Shown piece by piece: positions 7,815-16,215 of a stretch of 25,742 nucleotides of DNA. The DNA lies in NCBI GenBank assembly GCA_002419145.1, contig DIFN01000011.1, forward strand, positions 1-25,742. Reading direction: 5' to 3'. The translations under genes and the position numbers were made by a program. The stretch is from Mageeibacillus sp. UBA5747 (GTDB lineage Bacteria > Bacillota > Clostridia > Saccharofermentanales > UBA5734). How positions within the stretch are numbered: the stretch's first letter is position 1; every line of letters starts with the position of its first letter. The notes under the pieces are model-generated. The model had not been told where the DNA came from and searched no databases. It saw only the letters and a list, made by a program, of their open reading frames with translations.

Positions 7815-9359
7815 ATGAAAAAACAACTGCGGAACATGCTGATCATGTCTGGTGTGCTGGTGGTCTTGCTTGCGCTCTGGCTCGTGCCAGCCCTGATGCC
7901 AGGCAGCGATGAGAGCGACGCAACCACCGCTGCCACGACCCATGCGCCAATGGCCCTGCTCACCGTCGATCCGGCTGAGGTAGCCCGGATTGCCGTGCAC
8001 AATAACTACTCAGACCTGACCTTGCTGCCGGAACAGTCCCTTGATGCGTCTGGCGAGGGGCTCGTGCGTTGGCAACTGGCCGAAAACCAAGGCTTCCCGA
8101 TCAGTCAGACCAGTCTGACTGACCTGGCTGAAGCTGCCCTGACCATGACCTACACCGAGGTTATCGTGGACAATCCAGATGACCTGGCCGCTTTTGGCCT
8201 CAACCGACCGGTCAGCACGATATCGATCGTTTTCTCAAATGGCAGCAGCACAACCGTCGAATTCGGCAGCAATCTAAGCTCAGGCAAGGGCACCTACGCC
8301 CGGATCAGCCAGGATACCCGCATCTATGCCGTTGACAGCCGGTTCAAGGACCTGTCCAGTCAATCCCTTGCCGACCTGATTGACCTGAGCCAGACCGTGG
8401 GAGGCCTTAAGATCACGGATCTGTCCAGCATGGAATTTTTCCGCGCGGCCGACCAACTGAGCCTCGGTGCAACCATCGAGCCCCTGGACCCGGCAGACAC
8501 TGCGGCTGGTTTAGCCTTCAATCTGACAGAACCAGTCGTGCGCGCCGGCAATACCGACACCTTGACGAGCCTGCTGAACAGCATTCTCAATCTTTCCGCG
8601 GTGCGCATGGTGGACTTGGATGCCAGCGACCTGACGCGCTACGGCCTGTCTGAACCCAGGTACCAGTTCAAACTCGGCGCCTTGTCCGGCAAAGAGGTGG
8701 TTGTCAGCATCGGAGACAGTGCCGGCAATGGCCAGTATTATGTGACCAGCTCTGCTTTGCCAGCGATCATGACCGTCCAGGCGGATGCTTTGACCGCGGT
8801 GGATCTGCCGCTGACTGACTATGTGGATCGGTTTGTGGCTCTGATGAGCATCTGGAAAGTCTCGTCTGTGGCGCTAGACCTTGAAGGTGAGCAGCATGTG
8901 CTGGAGATGTCGATCGCAGAAGGTCAGCCGATCACGGATGAAACCGTGGTTCTGAAACTTGATGGCCAGAACGCCAATCTTGTCAGTCCAACCGGGGAGA
9001 ATCTGTTCAGCACTTTCTACCAGACGCTGATCGGGATCCGGATCGATGGCTTTGACCTGGCGGCCAGCCCGGATGGTCCGGCAACCAGCCGGATCGCGTA
9101 CACGCTCAAGCCGGATCCGGAGACACAAACTGGCGCCAAAACCCTGGTCATTGAATTTGTCACCCGGGATGCGTATACTGATTACGTTTTAATCGATGGC
9201 AGTTATGCCGGCTTTTACGTCAACCACCACGATGTTTTCACATCCGGGCAGGTTGGTCAGGAGGGCCTTCTGGTTGCCATCTCGCAGTTGCAGTATGCCA
9301 TCGACCATGCCGTGGACGGTGTGTTCGATACCAGCAAAGGGTACCCGGCCACGACATGA
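7815..9359 (+). CDS. DUF4340 domain protein with internal repeats
   Basis: This is a 514-residue protein with one N-terminal membrane helix (about 8-27) and the rest probably outside the membrane. DUF4340 repeats are visible. DDLAAFGLNRP at 122-132 and SDLTRYGLSEP at 271-281 occupy equivalent places, each followed by a beta-rich stretch and a glycine-centred turn. A degenerate third unit may start near LFSTFYQTL (397 on). DUF4340 genes commonly follow gldG-like genes, and the function is unknown. The start is set by AGGGGAG at 7800-7806, 8 nt before the ATG. The stop overlaps the next start as ATGA. Confidence 0.85.
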   Translation: MKKQLRNMLIMSGVLVVLLALWLVPALMPGSDESDATTAATTHAPMALLTVDPAEVARIAVHNNYSDLTLLPEQSLDASGEGLVRWQLAENQGFPISQTSLTDLAEAALTMTYTEVIVDNPDDLAAFGLNRPVSTISIVFSNGSSTTVEFGSNLSSGKGTYARISQDTRIYAVDSRFKDLSSQSLADLIDLSQTVGGLKITDLSSMEFFRAADQLSLGATIEPLDPADTAAGLAFNLTEPVVRAGNTDTLTSLLNSILNLSAVRMVDLDASDLTRYGLSEPRYQFKLGALSGKEVVVSIGDSAGNGQYYVTSSALPAIMTVQADALTAVDLPLTDYVDRFVALMSIWKVSSVALDLEGEQHVLEMSIAEGQPITDETVVLKLDGQNANLVSPTGENLFSTFYQTLIGIRIDGFDLAASPDGPATSRIAYTLKPDPETQTGAKTLVIEFVTRDAYTDYVLIDGSYAGFYVNHHDVFTSGQVGQEGLLVAISQLQYAIDHAVDGVFDTSKGYPATT

Positions 9360-10501
9360 CACCCCCCAAAGCGCCTTTGCCCCACCGCAGCAAAGCCAGC
9401 CTGGTCGTCCTGATCTTGCTGGCATTCCTTTTGCTCGCGGCCGCAGTCGTTCTGGCCCTGAGCATTCCGGAGCAGACCGTCTTGCCCGATGCAACGGAGA
9501 GCATCGATCTGGCAGCTGCTGCTCAGCTCGGATTCGCCTGTGATGCGACCGAAGCCCAGCGCCTGTATCCTTTTGCCCAGGGGGTCATCAAACTGACACA
9601 CAACCGCCTTGCCTATCTGGCCATCGATGGCAGTGAGGTTTTCGCCCAGGAAATCGACATGGCGTCTCCTTTTGCGGTGGTCGGCAGCAACAGAGTGCTC
9701 GCCGCTGACCGTGATGGTACGAGTTTTGTGATCGTAGATGAGACAGGCCTTGTTGCCAGTGGCAACCGCGAGGGCCGGATTGCTGGGGCCACATTCGGAC
9801 CCGGGAATTATTTAGCCCTGATCGAGGACCGCCATGACAGCACGGGCGTGGTGGCTATTGTGGACAGCACAACAGGTGATCTGACTTATGAGTGCCATTT
9901 CCCGGAGTCCGGTTATGTTTTGGCGGTCCGTTTTACTCCAGATGGTCAAGCCTTTGATGTGGCCCTGGTCAATGCGGATGGCCTTGTGACCAGACCGGTT
10001 CTTAAGCGCTTTGCCCTTGATGGCGAGGCCTTAGGCCAGCGGATTCTCGATGCTTCGGGACTCTATCCATCCCTGGCGTATGATGAGGATGGTCAGTTGG
10101 TCATCAGCAGCGATTCGAGGCTGACCGGTGTCGACTATGCATCCGACCAGCCCCGCTTTGCCCTTGATCTGCCTCGGATCGAGTCGGTAACAGCCACCGC
10201 TTCCGGACTGGTTGTGTTGGCGGGAGAGCGTGTCAGTGGTAAACTGGGTCTGTATCCGCTGACCGGCACAGGCCAGCTGGGTCTGAGGACACAGATTGGC
10301 GAGACTGCCACGGCACCAGCGGTCTTTGGCTCTCTTTTGGCTCTGGGCAGTTCGACCCGGGTCTTTGTCTATGATGCCCAAGGCCAGACTCTGCGCCTGG
10401 ACGCCAATTTGGCTGCCGAGATCGTCCGCCTGGCTTTTACCGATTCCCAGACTTTGACCGTCGTCACCTCGACTGGGGTACGCCGGTTGACGATACCGTA
10501 A
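9356..10501 (+). CDS. DUF5711-like membrane-anchored beta-propeller protein
   Basis: The product has 381 residues with one N-terminal helix (about 15-36) and then a repetitive beta-rich domain. Short units of the type LAYLAIDGSEVFAQEID, FVIVDETGLVASGN and VAIVDSTTGDLTYECHF look like blades of a PQQ/WD-like propeller. The order of blades and the single anchor resemble DUF5711 proteins of Clostridia; I am moderately sure of the family. It starts within the DUF4340 stop (ATGA). AAAGGG at 9336-9341 is too far (14 nt) to act alone, so the gene is probably coupled and belongs to the exporter cassette. A sensor, scaffold or substrate-binding role is possible but not shown. Confidence 0.7.
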   Translation: MTPPKAPLPHRSKASLVVLILLAFLLLAAAVVLALSIPEQTVLPDATESIDLAAAAQLGFACDATEAQRLYPFAQGVIKLTHNRLAYLAIDGSEVFAQEIDMASPFAVVGSNRVLAADRDGTSFVIVDETGLVASGNREGRIAGATFGPGNYLALIEDRHDSTGVVAIVDSTTGDLTYECHFPESGYVLAVRFTPDGQAFDVALVNADGLVTRPVLKRFALDGEALGQRILDASGLYPSLAYDEDGQLVISSDSRLTGVDYASDQPRFALDLPRIESVTATASGLVVLAGERVSGKLGLYPLTGTGQLGLRTQIGETATAPAVFGSLLALGSSTRVFVYDAQGQTLRLDANLAAEIVRLAFTDSQTLTVVTSTGVRRLTIP

Positions 10502-10518
10502 AACGAATAGGAGCGAGC

Positions 10519-12432
10519 ATGGAAACCCCAGCTGACCCCCCTCGAGAACCTGACCAGCCTGACCCACAGCACCTGATGGACACAACCCTCCCTGGCCCTT
10601 TTGCCAGTCGATCCGAGATCCCGGACAATGACCGCTGGCGCCTGGAGGATATTTTCCCCGATGATGCAGCCTGGGAGGCTGCTTTTGCCCACTTGCCACC
10701 CCTTCTGGATCAGGTGGTGGCCTGGCGCGGATTGCTGGCTGCAGCCCCGGAAAATCTTGCAGCTGCCCTTTTGGGCTCGGACCTGCTGGAACAAGAGTGC
10801 CTTGAGCTCCTGGCCTATGCCCGGATGCGCCGTGATGAGGACAATACCTTGCCAGCGTATCAGGCCATGACCGACCGGATCACCTCTTTTTATTATCTAT
10901 TTGCTGAAAAGACCGCTTTCATTCTGCCCGAAATGGCCCGAATCGATGCGGATTTACTGCTGGACTGGCAGGCCAGCACACCTTCGCTGAAGGATTTCCG
11001 GATGCTGATCGACAACAGCATCCGCAATCGCCCCCACACCCTCAGCGAGGCAGAGGAGGCTCTGCTGTCCCGCTTCGGACCAACCAGCGAGGGGATCAAT
11101 GACGTGTTCTCGATGCTGGACCATGTGGAGATCGATTTGGGAGACTTCCCGGATGAGCAGGGCCATGCTACCCGTATGACCCATGGCCGCTTTGCCCAGC
11201 TGCGCGAGCATCCTGACCGGGCTGTGCGAGCCCGGGCTTTCGCTCAAGTCCATGAATCCTACGCCAAAGTAGGCCGCACCCTTTCGACCCTTTATGCCAC
11301 CCGGGTGAAAACCGACAGTGCCTTTTCTGCTGCTCGCCACCATACAGACACGTTGACAGACGCGTTGTTTGCGGACAACCTGCCCACCCAGACCGTGACC
11401 GGCTTGATTTCTGCCGTCCATGCCGGCCTTCCTGACCTGTACCGTTACTTCGGTTTGCGCCAGCGCCTGATGGGCCTTTGTGATTTGCACATCTATGACA
11501 CCTATGTGCCACTGGTTGCAGAAAGCCAGCGCTCCTACACATACAGTCAGGCCTGCGAACTGGTCAAGGCTGGACTTTCCCCCTTGGGCGAGGAGTACGC
11601 CACGGTGCTGGAACGACATCTGTCGGACCGCTGGATTGACGTCTATGAGACCCCCGGCAAAACGACCGGTGCGTATTCCTGGGGTAGCTATCGCAGCCAT
11701 CCCTATGTTCTTTTGAATTACAGTGGTCTGCAAAATGATGTGTTCACGCTGGCCCATGAGGTTGGCCATAGCCTGCATACGTATTTTTCGTCGCGTCAGC
11801 CCTTTGCGCTGTCTCATTATCCGATTTTCCTCGCTGAAATCGCTTCAACCGTCAATGAGAACTTGTTGCTGCAACACCTGATGGATCAGTGCGACATTCT
11901 GACACCAGAAGGACGTCAGGAAAAAATAGCGTTGCTCAACCATTTCCTCGAAGAATTCCGCCTGACTGTTTTCCGCCAGACGATGTTCTGCGAGTTCGAG
12001 CTCAAAGCCCACCAGGCTGCCGAAGCCGGACAGCCACTGACAGCAGAGGCCCTGACGGAGCTGTACCGCGACCTGCTGGCCCTCTACTTTGGCCCGGATG
12101 TCGTGATCGATCCATTCATGCACTGGGAATGGAGCCGGATCCCGCATTTCTACACGGCCTACTATGTATTCAAGTATGCAACGGGATTTTCGGCTGCTGT
12201 GGCCTTGAGCCAGCAGATCCGCCAGGAAGGGGAGCCGGCTGTCCGGCGGTACCTCGAATTCCTTGGCTCGGGTGGTTCTGGTTATCCACTGGATTTGCTG
12301 CAAAAAGCCGGCGTCGACCTGTCGACGTCCACCCCGGTCCAGCATGCATTGGCTGTCTTTGCCAGGACTCTGGATGAACTGGAACAACTGCTTGCATCAG
12401 ACACTGGATCGAGCCCGATCCAGCTGGCCTGA
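10519..12432 (+). CDS. pepF: Oligoendopeptidase F (M3 zinc peptidase)
   Basis: This cytosolic zinc metallopeptidase cleaves short peptides. The 637-residue length is in the usual PepF range (about 600). The zinc motif HEVGHSLH has H413, E414 and H417. The third-ligand region AEIASTVNE follows with E440, in the spacing expected for family M3. The N-terminal helical lobe begins with the typical RWRLEDIFPDDAAWE. AGGAG at 10509-10513 lies 5 nt before the ATG. The gene begins 17 bp after the DUF5711-like stop without an obvious promoter, so it may be read from the ABC cassette transcript. A link in function to the exporter is not evident. Confidence 0.95.
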   Translation: METPADPPREPDQPDPQHLMDTTLPGPFASRSEIPDNDRWRLEDIFPDDAAWEAAFAHLPPLLDQVVAWRGLLAAAPENLAAALLGSDLLEQECLELLAYARMRRDEDNTLPAYQAMTDRITSFYYLFAEKTAFILPEMARIDADLLLDWQASTPSLKDFRMLIDNSIRNRPHTLSEAEEALLSRFGPTSEGINDVFSMLDHVEIDLGDFPDEQGHATRMTHGRFAQLREHPDRAVRARAFAQVHESYAKVGRTLSTLYATRVKTDSAFSAARHHTDTLTDALFADNLPTQTVTGLISAVHAGLPDLYRYFGLRQRLMGLCDLHIYDTYVPLVAESQRSYTYSQACELVKAGLSPLGEEYATVLERHLSDRWIDVYETPGKTTGAYSWGSYRSHPYVLLNYSGLQNDVFTLAHEVGHSLHTYFSSRQPFALSHYPIFLAEIASTVNENLLLQHLMDQCDILTPEGRQEKIALLNHFLEEFRLTVFRQTMFCEFELKAHQAAEAGQPLTAEALTELYRDLLALYFGPDVVIDPFMHWEWSRIPHFYTAYYVFKYATGFSAAVALSQQIRQEGEPAVRRYLEFLGSGGSGYPLDLLQKAGVDLSTSTPVQHALAVFARTLDELEQLLASDTGSSPIQLA

Positions 12433-12436
12433 CTCT

Positions 12437-12444
12437 GGGAGGAA
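12437..12444 (+). promoter_or_regulatory. Ribosome binding site fixing a TTG start
   Basis: GGGAGGAA lies 5 nt upstream of TTG 12450. The next in-frame ATG is far inside the CYTH domain and would remove the catalytic ExExK motif, so this site decides the start. Confidence 0.8.
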
Positions 12445-12449
12445 CCAAC

Positions 12450-13118
12450 TTGGAATCCGAAATCAAATTGCGCCTTGATGCCAATACCGAACTGACTGCG
12501 ATTATCGAACACCCCCTTTTGTCCCGCCTGGCCATGCCGGACTCGCGCCGCGAACAAGCCATGGTCAATCTGTATTATGACACCCCGCGCCACGATCTGA
12601 CCGAACGCGAGATGACCTTGCGCTTGCGCCAGGTTGCTGACCGGTCGGAAGTGACGCTCAAATCCGGTGAGGCCACCGTCAGTGCGCTGCACCAGCGTTT
12701 CGAATGGACCGCAGTTTTCCCCGAAGACTGGGATGGCGACCTCAAGAATGGCCTGGATACTGGCTGGTTCAAGCGCGAGGCCACCAGCATGGGCGATCCG
12801 GACTCGGAACTGCAGGAAGCCTTGCGCCTGATCAAGGCGCGCCCCCTGATCATCTTGTGTGAAGCCCGCTTCCAGCGTATCAGCTATGACATTGGCTATG
12901 GCGACTCTCTGCTGGAACTGGCCATCGACCGCGGCGAACTGATCGCCGGCGACCTCAGTGAACCTCTCTATGAGATCGAAGTGGAGCTCAAGGAAGGCGA
13001 CGTGCGTGACTTGGTCGAACTGAGCCAAATCATGCAGGAACAGTTGCCGGTGCAGCCGGAAAAACTGAGCAAGTTCGCCCGCTGCCTGAAGCTGATGGCC
13101 AAGCAAAAATCTCTATGA
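12450..13118 (+). CDS. CYTH domain protein (triphosphate tunnel metalloenzyme)
   Basis: CYTH enzymes bind triphosphates in a beta-tunnel and include inorganic triphosphatases, thiamine triphosphatases and class IV adenylate cyclases. The 222-residue product opens with the signature ExExK (E2, E4, K6). It goes on with NLYYDTPRHDLTEREMTLRLR near 44-64 (the paired Arg of the tunnel) and EIEVELKEGD late in the domain. Simple polyphosphate or triphosphate hydrolysis is the most likely activity; the substrate is not determined. The TTG start is supported by the strong site at 12437-12444. The stop overlaps the next gene as ATGA. Confidence 0.88.
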   Translation: MESEIKLRLDANTELTAIIEHPLLSRLAMPDSRREQAMVNLYYDTPRHDLTEREMTLRLRQVADRSEVTLKSGEATVSALHQRFEWTAVFPEDWDGDLKNGLDTGWFKREATSMGDPDSELQEALRLIKARPLIILCEARFQRISYDIGYGDSLLELAIDRGELIAGDLSEPLYEIEVELKEGDVRDLVELSQIMQEQLPVQPEKLSKFARCLKLMAKQKSL

Positions 13119-14467
13119 CTGAAATGACCGCCAGGCAGCCGCGACCGTTCGACCTGATCGTGGTGGGTGGTGGTGCAGCCGGACTGTTAGCTGCGATTGC
13201 TGCTGCCCGGACCTGGCAGGAACACGCGGGACCGGCCAAAGCCATTCCTTTGAGCATCCTGATTCTTGAGAAAAATGACAAAATTGGCCGCAAGATCCTG
13301 GCCACCGGCAATGGTCGTTGCAACCTGACCAATGTCATGGCTATTCCCGCCGCTTACCACGGCCGTGACCCGCGCTTTTGCCGGGGTGCCTTGCAACGCT
13401 ATGACGTCCGTGCCACGCTGGACTTCTTCCTGGATCTGGGTCTGGTTTGCCGCGAAGAAGAAGACGGCCGGATCTACCCGGTCTGCCAGCAGGCTGCTGC
13501 CGTGGTGGATTTGCTGGCCCAGGAAATCGAGCGCCTGCACATTACCGTCCAGACCCAGGCCACCGTCGTGGCCCTGGAGCCGGTCGAACCCGTCTATCTA
13601 GGCAGCCAGCCCCTGGACAAAGCGCCACACTGGCGACTTGGCCTCGCCGACGGCCAGGTGCTGGCTGCCACATGCGTCATCCTGGCGACAGGCGGCATGG
13701 CCTCGCCCAATCTGGGCAGCGATGGCAGCGGCTACCGGCTGGCCCAGTCCGTGGGTCACCGCCTGGTCGAACCAGTGCCAGCCCTGGTCCAGCTGACCAC
13801 AGCCGGCCGCAAAACGGTCTGCCTGTCTGGTATCCGGGTGCAATGCGGTCTGTCCCTGGTGCAGGGCTCTCAGGAAATCGGCCGAGAATCCGGCGAGGTG
13901 CTTTTTACAGAGTATGGCCTGTCCGGGATTCCGATCCTGCAATTGTCCCGCACCGTCAGTATGAACCTGCACGAATCTGTCCATGAGCCCATGCGGATCC
14001 GGCTCGATTTGCTGCCTGAATGGTCGGAAACGGCCATTGAAGCCAAGATTACCCAGCGAATCCGCCAGAATCCGACCCTGCGCCGGCCGGATTTGCTGAC
14101 TGGCCTGGTTCACCGCACAATCAGTGCCTTCATCGCCCGGGAAGTGCTCCACCAGGCCCCGGACCAACCGGTTCGTACCCTGTCACCGCGCCAGGTTAAA
14201 AGCCTGGCCCAGACCATCAAGCAGCTCGAACTGACGGTGACTGGAACGAAAGATTTCTCCTTGGCCCAAGTGACAGCTGGCGGACTGGACTGCCGGGATT
14301 TCCTGCCGGACCGCCTGGAATCGCGCCTGAAACCAGCCCTGTTTGCAGCTGGTGAGCTTCTGGACATCGATGGCGATTGCGGCGGATTTAATTTGCAGTG
14401 GGCTTGGTCCAGTGGCCTTTTGGCGGGTGCGTCTGCGGCCCGCCTGCTCCTGAGTTTCCAGTCATGA
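13115..14467 (+). CDS. YhiN/BaiN-type FAD-dependent oxidoreductase (HI0933 family)
   Basis: This is a flavoprotein of 450 residues. The N-terminal Rossmann motif is VVGGGAAGLLAA (glycines at 18-20 and 23). The family-specific KIGRKILATGNGRCNLTN lies near residues 54-71. The C-terminal segment AAGELLDIDGDCGGFNLQWAWSSG closes the FAD site. Members include BaiN, linked to bile acid reduction in Clostridium, but most are of unknown substrate, and this should not be called BaiN from sequence alone. It starts in the CYTH stop (ATGA) and ends in the next gene's start (ATGA); no good ribosome binding site is present, so expression depends on coupling. Confidence 0.88.
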   Translation: MTEMTARQPRPFDLIVVGGGAAGLLAAIAAARTWQEHAGPAKAIPLSILILEKNDKIGRKILATGNGRCNLTNVMAIPAAYHGRDPRFCRGALQRYDVRATLDFFLDLGLVCREEEDGRIYPVCQQAAAVVDLLAQEIERLHITVQTQATVVALEPVEPVYLGSQPLDKAPHWRLGLADGQVLAATCVILATGGMASPNLGSDGSGYRLAQSVGHRLVEPVPALVQLTTAGRKTVCLSGIRVQCGLSLVQGSQEIGRESGEVLFTEYGLSGIPILQLSRTVSMNLHESVHEPMRIRLDLLPEWSETAIEAKITQRIRQNPTLRRPDLLTGLVHRTISAFIAREVLHQAPDQPVRTLSPRQVKSLAQTIKQLELTVTGTKDFSLAQVTAGGLDCRDFLPDRLESRLKPALFAAGELLDIDGDCGGFNLQWAWSSGLLAGASAARLLLSFQS

Positions 14468-16182
14468 CCCGGCGGCCGGGAAAACCAGCACCTTCAACCG
14501 GCAGCGGACTGGTACAAGCTGATGGCAAGACCTGCTCCGTCAGGCTACCTCTGGGCCACACGCCAGCCGAACTGACCCATTCAGTTGCCCGGGCCTTTCG
14601 CTGCCCGGCAGGACAGCTCGGCGCCTGGCACATCTTACGCCAATCCATCGATGCCCGACACAAGGGTGACATCCAGATCCAGTACACCATCGCCCGGGGC
14701 CAGGCTGCTCCTGTGCCTACAGGACTCACAGCTATTCCGGCCTTCAAGGCCGCCTTTGCACCAGGACCCCGTTTTCCGGATCTGCCGGAACACGAGCGGC
14801 CGGTAATCATCGGCAGCGGTCCGGCCGGATTGTTTGCCGCCCTGGCCCTGGCTCGGGCCGGCCTCAGACCGCGGATCATCGAACGTGGCCAACCGATCGG
14901 GCGGCGCAAAATGGCGGTTGACCGATTCTGGGCCGGCGGGCTGTTGGACCCGGAGAACAATGTCCAATTTGGCGAAGGTGGTGCGGGGACCTTTTCCGAT
15001 GGCAAATTGACCACCAACCTCAAGGACCCGCGCTGCCAGGCTGTCCTGGAAGAACTGGTCTTAGCCGGGGCCCCTGCCAGCATTCTGGTCGAATCCAAGC
15101 CACATGTCGGCACCGATCTGCTCTGCGGCGTTGTGACCACCATCCGCCAGAGCATTGAGCAGCTCGGAGGCACCTTCTATTTTGGCACCCGCCTCGACGA
15201 CCTGGTCTGTGTGGCAGCCAGCCACGAGGGCGCTGCTAAAGACTCGGCTGCATCCGGAGCAGACGGCCCGATCGGTCAGTTGGAGCAAATCGTCGTCAGC
15301 CGCCAGCTCGAGGACGGAACCAGGCTGTCTGAAACCTGGCCGGTGCGCGAGGTCATTCTGGCCATCGGGCACAGCGCCCGCGACACCATGATGATGCTGG
15401 AAAAACAGGGCATCCCACTGGTCGCCAAGCCATTTTCGCTGGGCGTCCGGATCGAACATTTGCAGTGCAAGATCAATCAGAGCCAGTATGGTCCGCAGGC
15501 CGGCCATCCCGCTTTGCCCCCGGCGGAGTACAAGCTGGCCGTCCATTTGCCTTCAGGCCGCTCGGTCTATACGTTCTGCATGTGCCCGGGCGGGCAGGTG
15601 GTGGCATCAGCATCCGAAGCAGGGGGCCTTGTCACCAATGGCATGAGTTTTCACGCCAGGGACCAGGACAATGCCAACAGCGCCTTGCTGGTTGAAGTCC
15701 GGCCGGAGGACTTTCCAGAGCCGGGCCCTCTGGGCGGCATCCACCTCCAGCGCCAGATCGAACAGCACGCTTTTGCCCTGGGCGGACGTCACTACCGGGC
15801 CCCGGCCCAGCTGGCAGGCGATTTTCTAGCTGGCCGGCCCTCCACAGGTCCGGCCGATGTCCGGCCCAGCTATATGCCGGGCGTGACTTGGACCGATCTG
15901 ACCTTGTGCCTGCCCCCCTTTGTCGTCCAAGCCCTGCGCGAAGCTTTGCCGCTTCTGGACCGCAAACTGGCTGGCTTTGCTGATCCAGCGGCTGTCCTGA
16001 CCGGCGTGGAGACTCGCAGCTCCTCACCCGTCCGCATCTTGCGCAAGGAGACTTTCCAGAGCCGCTGCCAGGGCCTGTACCCTTGCGGCGAAGGAGCCGG
16101 TTATGCAGGCGGCATTATGTCAGCCGCTGTTGATGGCCTGCGCTGTGCGGAGGCCTTACTTCAGGCATACGGCATGGTATAA
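14464..16182 (+). CDS. FAD-dependent dehydrogenase of the COG2509 type
   Basis: This is a 572-residue flavoprotein. The N-terminal domain of about 80 residues carries the SIDARHKGDIQIQYTI segment (61-76) found in this family. A Rossmann FAD motif VIIGSGPAGLFAA starts near 115. NNVQFGEGGAGTFSDGKL follows and is highly characteristic, and a C-terminal GEGAGYAGGIMSAAVDG closes the FAD site. The reaction is unknown. The ATG at 14464 overlaps the upstream stop. Open-frame codons further upstream lie inside the preceding gene and are not used. Its stop codon TAA is embedded in the -10 box of the next promoter. Confidence 0.88.
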   Translation: MTRRPGKPAPSTGSGLVQADGKTCSVRLPLGHTPAELTHSVARAFRCPAGQLGAWHILRQSIDARHKGDIQIQYTIARGQAAPVPTGLTAIPAFKAAFAPGPRFPDLPEHERPVIIGSGPAGLFAALALARAGLRPRIIERGQPIGRRKMAVDRFWAGGLLDPENNVQFGEGGAGTFSDGKLTTNLKDPRCQAVLEELVLAGAPASILVESKPHVGTDLLCGVVTTIRQSIEQLGGTFYFGTRLDDLVCVAASHEGAAKDSAASGADGPIGQLEQIVVSRQLEDGTRLSETWPVREVILAIGHSARDTMMMLEKQGIPLVAKPFSLGVRIEHLQCKINQSQYGPQAGHPALPPAEYKLAVHLPSGRSVYTFCMCPGGQVVASASEAGGLVTNGMSFHARDQDNANSALLVEVRPEDFPEPGPLGGIHLQRQIEQHAFALGGRHYRAPAQLAGDFLAGRPSTGPADVRPSYMPGVTWTDLTLCLPPFVVQALREALPLLDRKLAGFADPAAVLTGVETRSSSPVRILRKETFQSRCQGLYPCGEGAGYAGGIMSAAVDGLRCAEALLQAYGMV

Positions 16183-16183
16183 T
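16175..16183 (+). promoter_or_regulatory. Extended -10 promoter of the lipid kinase gene
   Basis: TGGTATAAT is a perfect extended -10. It covers the last two sense codons and the TAA stop (16180-16182) of the preceding flavoprotein gene. There is only a weak -35 (TTACTT at 16156-16161, 16 bp spacer). Transcription would start near 16190, leaving a leader of about 26 nt. Confidence 0.75.
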
Positions 16184-16215
16184 AAACCTGCTATCAAAAA
16201 TATTCAGGAGCTGCC

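Noticed and set aside
10954..11817. 287-codon minus-strand open frame inside pepF
   Set aside because: It mirrors the codon bias of the M3 peptidase on the other strand and has no domain or start signal.
12282..13106. 274-codon minus-strand open frame over the CYTH gene
   Set aside because: The sense strand carries the ExExK motif and a strong ribosome binding site; the antisense product resembles no family.
13115..14467. Calling the flavoprotein BaiN (bile acid reductase)
   Set aside because: The fold family matches but no bai genes are nearby and substrate specificity cannot be read from the motifs.
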